From Acetivibrio cellulolyticus CD2 (GTDB taxonomy: Bacteria; Bacillota; Clostridia; Acetivibrionales; Acetivibrionaceae): a DNA stretch of 64,000 bases. The notes beneath the pieces are model-generated. The model made no database searches, had not been told where the DNA came from, and saw only the letters and a list, made by a program, of their open reading frames with translations. The DNA is taken from assembly GCF_000179595.2 (NCBI RefSeq), contig NZ_JH556651.1, forward strand, positions 62,496 through 126,495, read 5' to 3'. The position numbers were made by a program, and so were the translations under genes. Positions 25,396 to 35,692 of this stretch are shown piece by piece. The stretch's first letter is position 1; every line of letters begins with the position of its first letter.

Positions 25396-26271
25396 TTGAA
25401 AGAAAAATATATTGATGGTGAGAGCGGTTCACAAAAGGAAATAAGAGGGAAGTACAAAAGAAAAACTAAAAAAAAGCGAAAAAGAGCATTAAAGTTCGTA
25501 AGATTTCTTCTGCTAACTGTTTTAAGTGCTGCAACTTTAGTGCTCCTTGCGCTGTCTCCTTTATTTAATATTAAATGGATTGAAGTTTCTGGCAATAATC
25601 ATTATAATGATAATGAAATAACTGAAGTATCCAATTTAATAATGGGAAATAACTGGTTTAGGACAAATGGGCTTGATTTTAAAAGTATAGTACTGTTTAG
25701 GTCAATCCAATCGGAGAAAAGTATAGAGCAAAATCGTCCTTATATAAAGAAGGTTTTTGTTAAATTGGGTTTTCCTAATGGAGTTAATATAAATGTTACA
25801 GAGAGAGAGCCTATTGCTATTATCCCATATTCGGATTCAAACTTGCTTATCGATGCAGAAGGGTATATACTGGACTCGAAAAAAGATGTTTCGAAGTACA
25901 GATTACTCCGTATACAGGGGTTAGACCTTGATAATTGTGAATTGGGACAAGCTGTAAATGCGGAAGATAAAAAGAAATTCAACAAATTCAAGATGGTTAT
26001 TGAAGAGATTAAAAAGGTTGACAATGACAAAGTATATGATAGCAGCAAAGCAATTTTGAAACATGTGAATTATATTGATGTTTCCGATTTGGACAACATA
26101 TGTATTTCACTGGACTCAAGGGTTAAGGTCAACCTTGGGAATTATAAAGAGGTTGGAAGCTACAGGTTGAGTTTTCTAAGAGAAGTTTTCTTCAATAAAC
26201 TTCAAGAAACGGATAAAGGGTATCTGGATTTTACAACAGGCAATAGACCTAATTTTATTCCAGATAAATAG
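25396..26271 (+). CDS. ftsQ: Cell division protein FtsQ/DivIB
   Basis: 291 residues: a very basic cytoplasmic tail (KRKTKKKRKR), one membrane helix (about 35-55), a POTRA domain starting FNIKWIEVSGNNHYNDNEI, then the beta domain. Bitopic divisome protein linking early and late division proteins. The TTG start at 25396 is preceded by AAAGGGG. It lies 13 bp after the murA remnant and 11 bp before sbp, in the usual dcw order. Confidence 0.9.
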   Translation: MKEKYIDGESGSQKEIRGKYKRKTKKKRKRALKFVRFLLLTVLSAATLVLLALSPLFNIKWIEVSGNNHYNDNEITEVSNLIMGNNWFRTNGLDFKSIVLFRSIQSEKSIEQNRPYIKKVFVKLGFPNGVNINVTEREPIAIIPYSDSNLLIDAEGYILDSKKDVSKYRLLRIQGLDLDNCELGQAVNAEDKKKFNKFKMVIEEIKKVDNDKVYDSSKAILKHVNYIDVSDLDNICISLDSRVKVNLGNYKEVGSYRLSFLREVFFNKLQETDKGYLDFTTGNRPNFIPDK

Positions 26272-26282
26272 GAGGACATATT

Positions 26283-26648
26283 ATGTTACCTTTGCTTGGT
26301 TTGATTATTGGTATAGTTTTAGGGATTTTTATCCCATATGACATCCCCGCAGCATATTCGAATTATGTAGCTATTGCAATACTGGCAGCGTTGGATTCAG
26401 TATTTGGAGGCGTATTAGCAACACTTCAAAAAAAGTTCAATTTGAGTGTATTTCTTACCGGCTTTTTCGGAAATGCTATATTAGCTGCGATATTGGCTTA
26501 CATAGGTGATAAACTTGGAATACAGTTATATCTTGCTGCGGTATTTGCTTTTGGAAATAGATTATTCTTGAATTTTGCAATTATTCGTAGAATACTATTG
26601 AATAAACTTTCAAAAAAAGATAATATAATAAATAATACTGAAAGTTAA
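26283..26648 (+). CDS. sbp: Small basic membrane protein (Sbp/DUF1290)
   Basis: 121 residues with about four membrane helices, starting MLPLLGLIIGIVLG. This family sits between ftsQ/divIB and ftsA in many clostridia and bacilli; function is not established. AGGAGG precedes the ATG. Confidence 0.85.
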   Translation: MLPLLGLIIGIVLGIFIPYDIPAAYSNYVAIAILAALDSVFGGVLATLQKKFNLSVFLTGFFGNAILAAILAYIGDKLGIQLYLAAVFAFGNRLFLNFAIIRRILLNKLSKKDNIINNTES

Positions 26649-26753
26649 GTAAAAAATTATCTTTATTGTGAGTTAATTTAAATGAAAATTTTACTGGTGA
26701 TATAAAGCTGTACCCTGCGGGTTCATGTTTTTAATTACGGGAGGTTCACATAA

Positions 26754-27989
26754 GTGGGAAATATAATTGGTTGCGTCGATATAGGATCTTCAAAAATATG
26801 CACATTGATTGCCAGAGCCAGCAAAACTGGTGAGATGGAAGTTTTGGGAAAGGCTATGGAGCCATGTAATGGCGTAAAGAAAGGTATAATTGTTGATATA
26901 GAAAGTACAGCAGTTTCGATTAGGAATTGTATTGAAAGAGCTCAGGCACTTGCAAATATGGAAATCGATTCTGCATATGTGAATATAATGGGAATGCACG
27001 CCAGTATCATACATAATAGGAGCAGCGTGAATATTTCCAGTGAAGACAAGGAAATTTCCTTAGATGACGTTGAGAACGTTTTACAAAGTGCGGAGAAGGT
27101 AAAGTTGCCTGAAGACCGTCAGGTTATAGATGTTATACCGATACAGTATATCGTAGACGGTTATGATGAAATAGTCGACCCTGTAGGCATGTCAGGTGTT
27201 AAGCTGGAAGTCGAGGCAGATGTAATTGCAGGAAAGATTACTTTTGTTCAGAATATATTAAAGAGTATGGAAAAGGCTGGCTTAAGAGTAAACGGTTTTG
27301 TTGTGGAAGCTTTGGCTTCTGCAGAAATTGTGCTTACTCCGGAAGAAAAAGAGATGGGAGTTATACTTATTGACATTGGCGGCAGTATTACCAATGTATC
27401 TGTTATCAAGAATAAGCGTTTGGTCTTTTATGATGCAATTCCTGTCGGTGGAGACCATATTTCCAATGATATTTCCATAGGGCTGAGAATTCCTCATCAG
27501 GAGGCGGAAAAGCTTAAGCGGGAATATGAGCTTGCTCTTACATCTTTGATTAAGAATGACCATGAGATTACTGTAAATGAGATAAATGAGAATAGAAAGA
27601 TAAACATAAAGGTTTCAGAAGTAATTGAAATAATCGAAGCAAGAGTGCATGAGATTTTTTCAATTTGCAGGGAACAACTTAAAGAGGCTAATGTTTTGGA
27701 AGGCTTTGGCAAGGGCATTGTCTTGTCGGGCGGAGGTATTTCCTATATTGATGGAAATATGCAGCTTGCGTATGAAGTGTTTGATTTGCCTGTTAGAGTG
27801 GCATCATATAATGTTTCAAATGTAACAAAGCCTGAATTTTTAATATCGGTTGGGACTGCAAAATATATTGTAAATAGGTTTGGTGCAAGCAATACAGGTT
27901 GTGAAGTCAAAAAGCAAAAAAAGAATAAGGGAAAAAATACTGGTGGATTCTTTAGAAAATTAGCAAATCTTTTTAATGGTTTGTTTTAA
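26754..27989 (+). CDS. ftsA: Cell division protein FtsA
   Basis: Actin-like ATPase of 411 residues that anchors FtsZ to the membrane. Visible: phosphate-1 loop GCVDIGSSKICTLIA, the phosphate-2 motif LIDIGGSITN, adenosine motif VLSGGGISYIDG, and a basic, amphipathic C-terminal tail (GGFFRKLANLFNGLF) as membrane anchor. GTG start with a GGGAGG site. Confidence 0.94.
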   Translation: MGNIIGCVDIGSSKICTLIARASKTGEMEVLGKAMEPCNGVKKGIIVDIESTAVSIRNCIERAQALANMEIDSAYVNIMGMHASIIHNRSSVNISSEDKEISLDDVENVLQSAEKVKLPEDRQVIDVIPIQYIVDGYDEIVDPVGMSGVKLEVEADVIAGKITFVQNILKSMEKAGLRVNGFVVEALASAEIVLTPEEKEMGVILIDIGGSITNVSVIKNKRLVFYDAIPVGGDHISNDISIGLRIPHQEAEKLKREYELALTSLIKNDHEITVNEINENRKINIKVSEVIEIIEARVHEIFSICREQLKEANVLEGFGKGIVLSGGGISYIDGNMQLAYEVFDLPVRVASYNVSNVTKPEFLISVGTAKYIVNRFGASNTGCEVKKQKKNKGKNTGGFFRKLANLFNGLF

Positions 27990-28009
27990 CATTTTAGTTC
28001 TTTTTTTCG

Positions 28010-28039
28010 TTGTACAATGGTATGGACTTAGTTTATAAT
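28010..28039 (+). promoter_or_regulatory. Probable ftsZ promoter
   Basis: TTGTAC (28010-28015), 18-bp spacer, TATAAT (28034-28039). It implies a leader of about 230 nt; the rest of the ftsA-ftsZ gap is AT-rich without a recognised motif. Confidence 0.5.
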
Positions 28040-28273
28040 TGACGTATAAATCTTTAGCCTGCAAGTTTTGCTAAAGGTTTTAAACTTATTAAAAACATCC
28101 TTGCACAAATCCAAATATTAATATATTATTAAATATTGAGAGAATAGGATTGACAAATGTAAATATAACTGTAACTGATGAAAATTACTATAAATGTTAT
28201 ACAGGATATTTCGGGAACAGATTTTGTCTATTAGTGTTGTGTTATTACAAAAGAATAAGGAGGGGGACTTACA

Positions 28274-29368
28274 TTGTTGGAATTTGATATTGATCTTGAA
28301 CAATTTGCCCAGATAAGGGTTATAGGTGTTGGCGGTGGCGGTAACAATGCTGTAAATAGAATGATAACTGCAGGACTTCGTGGGGTTGAATTTGTAGCTG
28401 TAAATACTGATAAACAGGCTTTATTTTTGTCAAAGGCAAATACTAAAATCCAGATAGGGGACAAGCTTACAAAAGGTCTTGGAGCAGGTGCAAACCCTGA
28501 AATTGGAGAAAAAGCTGCAAATGAAAGCAAGGATGAAATAGCACAGTCTATAAAGGGTGCTGATATGGTTTTCGTTACTGCCGGTATGGGTGGCGGAACA
28601 GGAACAGGAGCAGCTCCTGTAGTTGCTTCGGTAGCAAAGGAAATGGGAATACTTACAGTTGGCGTTGTAACTAAGCCGTTTATGTTTGAAGGAAGAAAAA
28701 GAATGCAGCATGCGGAGAGAGGCGTTGAGACTCTCAAAGGAGTAGTTGATACATTAGTTACAATACCAAACGACAGGCTACTTCAGGTTGCAGAAAAGAA
28801 GACTTCTATAGTGGATGCCTTCAGAATTGCAGATGACATATTAAGACAGGGTGTACAGGGTATATCCGACCTGATTGCAGTACCAGGACTTGTAAATCTT
28901 GACTTTGCAGATGTTAAGACTATTATGCTGGATACTGGTTTGGCACATATGGGTATTGGAAGAGCATCAGGGGAAAATAGAGCGGAAGAGGCTGCAAAAC
29001 AGGCTATCCTAAGTCCTTTGCTTGAAACTTCAATTGAAGGTGCTCGCGGGGTTCTTTTAAATATTACTGGTGGACCTGACCTTGGACTTTTTGAAGTTAA
29101 TACTGCTGCAGAACTTGTGCAAAAATCAGCAGATCCTGATGCAAATATTATCTTTGGTGCGGTTATTGACGAGAATTTGAAGGATGAACTTTTAATTACC
29201 GTTATAGCGACCGGATTTGACAAGGTTCCGGTTTTAAGAAAAACTGAAAAAGTTGTTGAGAAAGTTGCTGTGACAAGTACTAGAACTACAGAGAAAATTC
29301 CAGAGCCTCAGCCTGTTTCAGATGAACTGGAAATTCCAACTTTCCTTAGAAGGAATAGATTTAAATAA
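28274..29368 (+). CDS. ftsZ: Cell division GTPase FtsZ
   Basis: Tubulin-like GTPase forming the Z ring. N-terminal [13 protein letters not shown], the tubulin signature GGGTGTG at residues 106-112, and the C-terminal peptide [12 protein letters not shown] that binds FtsA and SepF. 364 residues. TTG start at 28274 after AAGGAGGGGG. Followed by a strong terminator. Confidence 0.97.
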   Translation: MLEFDIDLEQFAQIRVIGVGGGGNNAVNRMITAGLRGVEFVAVNTDKQALFLSKANTKIQIGDKLTKGLGAGANPEIGEKAANESKDEIAQSIKGADMVFVTAGMGGGTGTGAAPVVASVAKEMGILTVGVVTKPFMFEGRKRMQHAERGVETLKGVVDTLVTIPNDRLLQVAEKKTSIVDAFRIADDILRQGVQGISDLIAVPGLVNLDFADVKTIMLDTGLAHMGIGRASGENRAEEAAKQAILSPLLETSIEGARGVLLNITGGPDLGLFEVNTAAELVQKSADPDANIIFGAVIDENLKDELLITVIATGFDKVPVLRKTEKVVEKVAVTSTRTTEKIPEPQPVSDELEIPTFLRRNRFK

Positions 29369-29402
29369 GTGTTGTGTATAATACCTAAATAGGTTTTATT
29401 AC

Positions 29403-29442
29403 AAAGGCCCTAGAGCATATTTGATATGCTTTAGGGCTTTTT
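29403..29442 (+). terminator. Terminator after ftsZ
   Basis: A stem built from GGCCCTAGAGCATAT and ATATGCTTTAGGGC with a 3-nt loop, followed by TTTTT. Confidence 0.87.
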
Positions 29443-29725
29443 CCATTTAGCCTCTTTAAGTGAAATGAAAGAGTGAAAAACTGAGGGACTCGCTGCCCCG
29501 AGGTTTTTATTTTTTAACGTTAAAAAGCACTAGATTTTTGTCATACGAAAAATTTTTCTGCAGTGAGGTTTTGACAAATTATATGTTAATTAATTTGTAT
29601 AATTAATAATAAAAATACATGCTTATGCATATAAGTTAATAAGGTATGCAATTAGTTGAGGTTTTATGTTACTTGAAGCAGGTTAACAAAGGGTAAGCCA
29701 TTTCTTACTTACAGGGGGGAAAAGA
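29443..29725 (+). promoter_or_regulatory. spoIIG control region with long-spacer promoter
   Basis: TTGACA (29571-29576) and TATAAT (29598-29603) are separated by 21 bp, too far for normal sigma-A use. In Bacillus the spoIIG promoter has the same abnormal spacing (22 bp) and needs Spo0A. A clear 0A box (TGTCGAA) is not visible; GTCATACGAA at about 29540 is the nearest approach. The 14-mer TTAAAAAGCACTAG at 29519-29532 recurs at 32894-32907. Confidence 0.6.
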
Positions 29726-30622
29726 GTGGAGATATTTCTTGATGTACTTTTACTTGAAAACATAGTAATGAACTATTTGATTCTTCTAATGACTGCTAAA
29801 TTTTCTAAAAATAAAATATCCCATTTGAGGCTATTTCTAGGTGCCACAGTTGGAGCTCTTTATGTTGCAATCCTGGTTGTTTTTCCAAGCTTGAAGGGGT
29901 ATTATACTACAATTGCTAAAATTGCTCTATCATTTGCAATTGTTGCAATTGCCTTTTCATTCGAACGGTTTGGTGCATTTTTCAAGACGCTGGCGATTTT
30001 TTATATATCTACATTCATTTTTGCAGGAGCAGGTTTTGCCTTCCTCTATTTTAACCAGAGCGGAGGTTTTGTGAGAAATGGGTTTTTCTATGTTTACTGG
30101 AATTCGAAGTGGACTGTGATGCTTTTAGGAATTGCTACAGCGGGAATCATAGTTAAAATATTCTGGGATATCATACAGGGCAGATTGGTGAGGGATAGGC
30201 TGCTTATACCTCTAAAAGTTGCATTTGAGAATGGAGCAATAGACCTGTCTGCATTAGTGGATACCGGTAATGCTTTGTATGATCCGCTGACGCATGTGCC
30301 TGTAGTTGTAGTTGAATTTAATGCAATAAAAAGTATTTTGCCTCAAGAGATACAGAATATCTTTGAAGAGTCAAAAGAGAATGACCTGGTATGTGTAACT
30401 AGGATTGTCTCGGATTCCAGCTGGTTTTCAAGGTTCAGGCTTATTCCATTTACATCACTTGGAAAAGATAACGGTATGTTGATAGGCTTTAAACCAGATT
30501 ATATAGAGGTTGGAGAAAATACTGAAAAGAAGGGGGTAACTGACGTGATTATCGGCATCTATAATAGGGCTCTTTCTAAAAGTGAGAACTATAATGCACT
30601 TCTAGGTCCAGAATTGGTGTAA
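29726..30622 (+). CDS. spoIIGA: Sigma-E processing peptidase SpoIIGA
   Basis: Membrane aspartic protease that cleaves pro-sigma-E in the mother cell after a forespore signal. Five membrane helices in residues 1-155, then a protease domain with the catalytic Asp in [12 protein letters not shown]. 298 residues. The GTG start follows AGGGGGGAAA. It lies just before sigE, the universal spoIIG order. Confidence 0.93.
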   Translation: MEIFLDVLLLENIVMNYLILLMTAKFSKNKISHLRLFLGATVGALYVAILVVFPSLKGYYTTIAKIALSFAIVAIAFSFERFGAFFKTLAIFYISTFIFAGAGFAFLYFNQSGGFVRNGFFYVYWNSKWTVMLLGIATAGIIVKIFWDIIQGRLVRDRLLIPLKVAFENGAIDLSALVDTGNALYDPLTHVPVVVVEFNAIKSILPQEIQNIFEESKENDLVCVTRIVSDSSWFSRFRLIPFTSLGKDNGMLIGFKPDYIEVGENTEKKGVTDVIIGIYNRALSKSENYNALLGPELV

Positions 30623-30660
30623 AAAATGTACCCAAAAATGTATTGAAAGGAGAAAGTATA

Positions 30661-31395
30661 ATGTTTCTTTTTAAGAAGGTAAGACTTTTTTTCTGGATCA
30701 AGTATATTAATCTTTTGGAGAAGTTCAAGATTCATAAAAATTTCCCAGTATATTATATTGGCGGAAGTGAAGCATTACCCCCCCCGCTAAGCAATGATGA
30801 GGAAAGCTATTTGCTAAACAAGCTCGAAAAGAATGATTATGGGGTTAAAACAATTTTGATTGAAAGAAACTTAAGATTGGTAGTGTATATAGCCCGCAAG
30901 TTTGAAAATACGGGTGTAGGAGTTGAGGATCTGATTTCAATAGGGACAATTGGGTTAATTAAGGCTATAAATACCTTTAATCCTAGCAAGAATATTAAGC
31001 TTGCAACATATGCCTCACGATGTATAGAAAATGAAATACTTATGTATCTTAGAAGAAATAATAGGATGAAGACAGAAATATCTATTGATGAGCCGCTAAA
31101 TATCGATTGGGATGGAAATGAATTGCTTCTTTCAGATATTTTAGGTACAGAAAATGATTTGATTCATAGAAGTATCGAAGATGAGGTAGATAAGGAACTG
31201 CTTAATACTGCAATGAAGAAACTATCTATGAGAGAAAAAAAGATTATGGAATTGAGGTTTGGGCTTTCTAACGGGGGAATGGAGAAAACACAGAAAGAAG
31301 TAGCTGATATGCTTGGGATTTCCCAGTCATATATATCCAGACTAGAGAAAAAAATTATATGCAGGCTTAAAAAAGAAATCAGCAGAATGATATAA
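30661..31395 (+). CDS. sigE: RNA polymerase sigma-E (mother-cell sporulation)
   Basis: 244 residues. The N-terminus ([19 protein letters not shown]) is the amphipathic pro-sequence removed by SpoIIGA. Region 2 ([17 protein letters not shown]) and region 4 ([20 protein letters not shown]) are intact. AAAGGAG precedes the ATG at 30661; an upstream frame start at 30643 lacks support. Probably co-transcribed with spoIIGA (38-bp gap). Confidence 0.95.
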   Translation: MFLFKKVRLFFWIKYINLLEKFKIHKNFPVYYIGGSEALPPPLSNDEESYLLNKLEKNDYGVKTILIERNLRLVVYIARKFENTGVGVEDLISIGTIGLIKAINTFNPSKNIKLATYASRCIENEILMYLRRNNRMKTEISIDEPLNIDWDGNELLLSDILGTENDLIHRSIEDEVDKELLNTAMKKLSMREKKIMELRFGLSNGGMEKTQKEVADMLGISQSYISRLEKKIICRLKKEISRMI

Positions 31396-31547
31396 AGGTA
31401 TTCATATGTAAGAAGTGAACTATTGTTTGTATAAACTGTTAGTTATATGGTGATGTAATAAATTAACAATAAAAAATGAGGCTAGTTTTCCCAATAATTA
31501 AGAATCTTGTCAAGGTATTTTGTGAAAATTTTGTGAGCTTTTTAGCA

Positions 31548-31575
31548 GTATAAAAATAACCTCCATGGCAATAAT
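31548..31575 (+). promoter_or_regulatory. Possible sigma-F/sigma-G promoter of sigG
   Basis: GTATA (31548-31552), 16-bp spacer, CAATAAT (31569-31575), 37 bp before the sigG start. It resembles the forespore GYATA / CATAATA consensus. Confidence 0.4.
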
Positions 31576-31611
31576 GATACTGACTTCAATTTACTGCCGG
31601 GAGGTTTTTCT

Positions 31612-32385
31612 ATGCTAATCAATAAAGTTGAAATATGCGGTGTGAACACATCAAAGTTACCAGTACTAACCAATGACCAAAAGAAAGTACTCTTTGAGCG
31701 GATGCATAAAGGTGATACTTCGGCAAGAGAAGAATTTATAAAAGGTAATTTAAGACTTGTACTTAGTGTTATTCAAAGATTTAACAATAGAGGTGAATAT
31801 GTTGATGACCTTTTTCAGGTTGGATGCATAGGACTTATCAAAGCAATAGACAATTTTGATGTGTCACAGAATGTAAAGTTTTCTACTTATGCAGTTCCGA
31901 TGATAATTGGTGAGATACGGAGATATTTGCGTGACAATAACTCAATCCGTGTAAGCCGTTCATTGAGAGATATTGCATATAAGGCTCTCCAGGCAAAAGA
32001 AAGGTTGACCAACAAGAACTCCAAGGAACCTACAGTTGATGATATATCCAAGGAGTTAGGGATACCTAAGGAGGATATTGTATTTGCCCTAGATGCAATA
32101 CAGGATCCTATATCGCTGTTCGAATCGGTTTATCATGATGGCGGCGATGCAATATACGTTATGGACCAGGTAAAAGATGAGAAAAATCATGATGAGAACT
32201 GGCTTGAGGGTATTGCATTAAATGAAGCCATGAGAAAGCTGAATGACAGAGAAAAACTGATACTCAACTTAAGGTTTTTCGATGGAAGGACACAGATGGA
32301 GGTAGCTGAGGAAATCGGAATTTCACAGGCACAGGTTTCAAGACTTGAAAAGACAGCACTTATGCATATGCGGAAGTATATATAG
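31612..32385 (+). CDS. sigG: RNA polymerase sigma-G (forespore)
   Basis: 257 residues. The N-terminus MLINKVEICGVNTSKLPVL carries the anti-sigma-contact motif typical of SigG. Regions 2 (DDLFQVGCIGLIKAIDNFD), 3 and 4 (MEVAEEIGISQAQVSRLEK) are present. It drives late forespore genes. Separate transcription unit from sigE, with a strong downstream terminator. Confidence 0.95.
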   Translation: MLINKVEICGVNTSKLPVLTNDQKKVLFERMHKGDTSAREEFIKGNLRLVLSVIQRFNNRGEYVDDLFQVGCIGLIKAIDNFDVSQNVKFSTYAVPMIIGEIRRYLRDNNSIRVSRSLRDIAYKALQAKERLTNKNSKEPTVDDISKELGIPKEDIVFALDAIQDPISLFESVYHDGGDAIYVMDQVKDEKNHDENWLEGIALNEAMRKLNDREKLILNLRFFDGRTQMEVAEEIGISQAQVSRLEKTALMHMRKYI

Positions 32386-32428
32386 TGTTTGGTGCCTCCC
32401 GTAAAATCATTTTTAAACTTACGAAATG

Positions 32429-32483
32429 CCAGGTATTCAACTAAAGCAAAGGGCAGACCTAAATAGTTGATACCTGGTTTTTT
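32429..32483 (+). terminator. Terminator after sigG
   Basis: CCAGGTATTCAACTA pairs with TAGTTGATACCTGG (one bulged T) and ends in TTTTTT. Confidence 0.87.
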
Positions 32484-32546
32484 CATATGGTTTGCACACA
32501 ATTCATATATTATAGTATTGAAGAAATGGCTACGGGGTGCTATGTT

Positions 32547-32807
32547 ATGAATAGGTCATCGGATTTCAGACAGAAGGAAGTTATAAATATTTCTGATGGG
32601 AAAAGACTTGGATTTGTATGTGATGTTGAGATTAATCTTGAAAGCGGAAGGCTGGATGCAATTGTTATTCCTGGAGAGGGAAGATTTTTTGGACTATTTG
32701 GAAAAGCTGACGAGTATGTAATACCATGGAGCAAAATAAAGAAGATAGGTGAAGATATCATATTGGTAGAGTTTGACGAACGAAATGTAAGAAGACATTT
32801 TGAATAA
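32547..32807 (+). CDS. ylmC: YlmC/YmxH-family PRC-barrel protein
   Basis: 86 residues, one PRC-barrel-like domain (KEVINISDGKRLGFVCDVEI...IPWSKIKKIGEDIILVE). The family is found in spore formers next to sigG; the role is unknown but sporulation-linked. The ATG at 32547 is preceded by GGGGTG; earlier in-frame starts add non-conserved residues. Confidence 0.85.
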   Translation: MNRSSDFRQKEVINISDGKRLGFVCDVEINLESGRLDAIVIPGEGRFFGLFGKADEYVIPWSKIKKIGEDIILVEFDERNVRRHFE

Positions 32808-32853
32808 GTGGTTAGCTGGAATTTCTCTAGCGTGCAAGGCACAATTTTAAGGA

Positions 32854-32905
32854 AGTGCTTTTTAATATCATGAAAAGTTAGAGATTGGAAATATTAAAAA
32901 GCACT
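32854..32905. repeat. Perfect 15-bp inverted repeat between ylmC and nrdR
   Basis: AGTGCTTTTTAATAT (32854-32868) and ATATTAAAAAGCACT (32891-32905) with a 22-nt loop. It has no T-tract after the right arm. It may end the ylmC message or act as an operator. Confidence 0.5.
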
Positions 32906-33049
32906 AGCATAACTAAATGCTCTGAGATTTTTGTTTAATATTTAAAAAAATTATATTATAATATAAAACGAAATCAACTTATGGTGGTTGACTTTATTAA
33001 AAGTGCAAAAGAGAATCCCGCTAAAATTAAAGGGAACTGGAGGTACTAT

Positions 33050-33505
33050 ATGAAATGTCCGTATTGTGGCTTTGTTGAGGACAAGGTTATCGATTCCAGA
33101 CCAACTGATGAGGCATCTGCTATTAGAAGAAGGAGAGAATGCTCCAAATGCCTTAGAAGGTTTACAACTTATGAGAAGGTAGAGAGCTTGCCGTTAATGG
33201 TTGTAAAAAAGGATAAAACGAGAGAAACTTTTGACAGGGATAAATTATTAAATGGTCTTCTTAGAGCTTGTGAGAAAAGACCAGTATCAATTAACGATTT
33301 GGAATACCTTGTAGAAAGTGTTGAATCCCAACTGCATAACTCACTTCAAAGGGAGGTCACATCCCAGGCTATAGGTGAAATGGTTATGGAAAGGCTAAAG
33401 GGTATGGATGAGGTTTCATACGTGAGATTTGCATCTGTGTACAGGCAATTTAAAGACATAAATACCTTTATGGATGAGCTGCATAAATTGTTAAAAGATA
33501 AATAG
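33050..33505 (+). CDS. nrdR: Transcriptional repressor NrdR
   Basis: 151 residues. Zinc ribbon (C3-x2-C6 ... CSKC about 31-34) that binds NrdR boxes, then an ATP-cone (about 49-140, [20 protein letters not shown]). It represses ribonucleotide reductase genes in response to dATP. I choose the ATG at 33050 after TGGAGG; the frame extends upstream to 32981 without conservation. TATAAT at 32957-32962 is the likely -10. Confidence 0.95.
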   Translation: MKCPYCGFVEDKVIDSRPTDEASAIRRRRECSKCLRRFTTYEKVESLPLMVVKKDKTRETFDRDKLLNGLLRACEKRPVSINDLEYLVESVESQLHNSLQREVTSQAIGEMVMERLKGMDEVSYVRFASVYRQFKDINTFMDELHKLLKDK

Positions 33506-33632
33506 TATAGTGAAAATTTTATCCTTTAGATTTTATTTAATGTTTTTCATGTATAGGAATATTTGCTCTGCCTAAATAGGTGGAGCCGTTAGGCTGAACA
33601 AAAATAACATCTGAAATGAGTGATATCATTAA

Positions 33633-35501
33633 ATGAATGAAGTTTTTGAAAAGAATGTCCGACTTCTAGCAAAGTACCAGCCTCAACTCTATAAAAAATT
33701 GGATAGTTTCATAAAAGGCAATTATGCACCAAAGAATAAATCTGTGGAGCGAATACTTCTTGCAAATCAGGAAGATTTGATTATTAATATTTTGGTCAGG
33801 TCCGGGGGAAAGGATTATGTACTCTGCGACCATGAAGATCCTATAAGTGAGGCTTATGCCTGGATTGACAGGTATGTAGACCCGGCCAATAAGATTGATA
33901 TTGTATTTGGCATAGGAATGGCATTTCATCTGGAAGTTCTGATTACCAGTTTTTGCAACAAGAGAATATTAATCATAGAACCCAATTTTGAATTGTTTTA
34001 TCAGATACTTTGTGTAAGGAATCTTGATTTTTTAATTGAAAATACTGAGATTTTAGTTGATGAAGATTTCGATACAATTCTTAATAAGATCAGCACCTTT
34101 TTCTGGGATACAAGGGAAGGTGGCATTCAACTACAGCCTTTTGAAGTATATGCTGAGTTGTTTCCCCAACTATGGGATGATTTAAAAAACAGGTTTATAA
34201 AGATGGCTCAAAGTTTTACAGTTGATATAGCAACTAAAAGGAAATTCGGTGAACTATGGGTTCATAACAACATAAAAAATCTTAATTCTATCAAAGAGGC
34301 TTCTAATGCGGATGAGCTCAGTGGAAAGTTTAAAGGGGTGCCTGGAATTCTTGTATCGGCAGGACCTTCACTGAAGAAAAATGCGCATCTTCTCAAAGAA
34401 CTCGGGCAAAAGTGTGTAATTATGGCTGCCGGTACTGCTGTGACTATACTTCAGGATTTTGGGGTGACTCCCCATTTTATGATGGGTATAGATGCAGCCG
34501 AGGGTGAAGGAAAAATGCATGAAAAGGTTTTAAACAAGGATATTTATTTTCTATATTCAAACCAGGTTTCTACGTATTCAATAGAGAATTATGAAGGACC
34601 AAAGTTTCTTATGAATTATCCCATGGACTTATATACCTATGAATTTTTCAAATTTGCAAGGATAAAATCGGATTTCTTTTTTAGCGGTCCATCGGTTGCA
34701 AATACCTGTTTTGACATGCTTTATAAAATGGGCTGTAATCCAATAATACTTATTGGGCAGGATTTGGCATATACTGATGGAAGCAACTATGCAAATGAGG
34801 AGAATGGTACAGTTTCAAAGATGATAGATGAAAATAAAAGTGGATATGTCTTGCTAAAAGATATTTATGGTAAAGATGTATATACTATACCGACCTATCT
34901 GGCTATTAAAAACTGGTTTGAAGGATACTTTGAGAAGGTTTCGGACAAGGTAGAAATAATAAATGCAACAGAAGGCGGCCTTAATATAGAATTTGTGAGA
35001 AATGATACACTTAGTAATGTAATTGAGAAGAATGAATTTAAATCACGGGATATTGAAGGGTATATCAAACAAATATTTGAAAAAGGTAAATTCAATGACA
35101 AGGTCCATGAAAATGTTCAAGCTTATTTAAAATATGTTGAAGTAGAGATAGACAAGCTTGAAATGCTGTCGAAAGAACAGCTTGAACTTGTAAAACTAAT
35201 TGAAAATGATATTTGTGATCCGAAAAAAAATAAACGGGAATATGAGAGAGTAGTTACATCAATAAATGAACTATCTAAGAAGGTTATTGATTCGCCTATT
35301 TATCCATCTCTTTTGAAAAACTTGATCGAAATTGAGTTCTTTTTGATAAAAGCTGAAGTAGATAGGGCAACAAGGGTGTTGGCAGAGTATAAAGATATTA
35401 AAGCTGTGTTTGTAAATGCAATTATTGAACAGAACAGGATACTTGATGAAAGCCTTACGAAAATTAAAGGTTTTATGAGTGGAACATTGGATGGAGAATA
35501 A
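33633..35501 (+). CDS. Maf-like motility-associated glycosyltransferase (MptE-like fold)
   Basis: 622 residues. A central DUF115/MptE-like domain (about 200-440) with the hallmark GILVSAGPSLKKN, then AAGTAVTIL and the DLAYTDG motif; the C-terminal 150 residues are helical and charged. Relatives put nonulosonic acid sugars onto flagellin. No flagellin or sugar-synthesis gene lies in the window, so the acceptor is unknown. The following gene is also a likely glycosyltransferase. Confidence 0.82.
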   Translation: MNEVFEKNVRLLAKYQPQLYKKLDSFIKGNYAPKNKSVERILLANQEDLIINILVRSGGKDYVLCDHEDPISEAYAWIDRYVDPANKIDIVFGIGMAFHLEVLITSFCNKRILIIEPNFELFYQILCVRNLDFLIENTEILVDEDFDTILNKISTFFWDTREGGIQLQPFEVYAELFPQLWDDLKNRFIKMAQSFTVDIATKRKFGELWVHNNIKNLNSIKEASNADELSGKFKGVPGILVSAGPSLKKNAHLLKELGQKCVIMAAGTAVTILQDFGVTPHFMMGIDAAEGEGKMHEKVLNKDIYFLYSNQVSTYSIENYEGPKFLMNYPMDLYTYEFFKFARIKSDFFFSGPSVANTCFDMLYKMGCNPIILIGQDLAYTDGSNYANEENGTVSKMIDENKSGYVLLKDIYGKDVYTIPTYLAIKNWFEGYFEKVSDKVEIINATEGGLNIEFVRNDTLSNVIEKNEFKSRDIEGYIKQIFEKGKFNDKVHENVQAYLKYVEVEIDKLEMLSKEQLELVKLIENDICDPKKNKREYERVVTSINELSKKVIDSPIYPSLLKNLIEIEFFLIKAEVDRATRVLAEYKDIKAVFVNAIIEQNRILDESLTKIKGFMSGTLDGE

Positions 35502-35692
35502 GATTAAATAGTTCAAAACATTTGGGTGCACAATATTACGCTGAGATGAACAGGCTTTGACAGGTAGGGGCTGTTATGTTAGAATTTATGTGTAAATTCC
35601 ATATGTAATTAAAACAGGAAATTTAAGTTTTTGAAGATATAGAAATTATATTTTCAAAATCTTTGCAATTTTATAGAGCCTGGGGGGTTATG

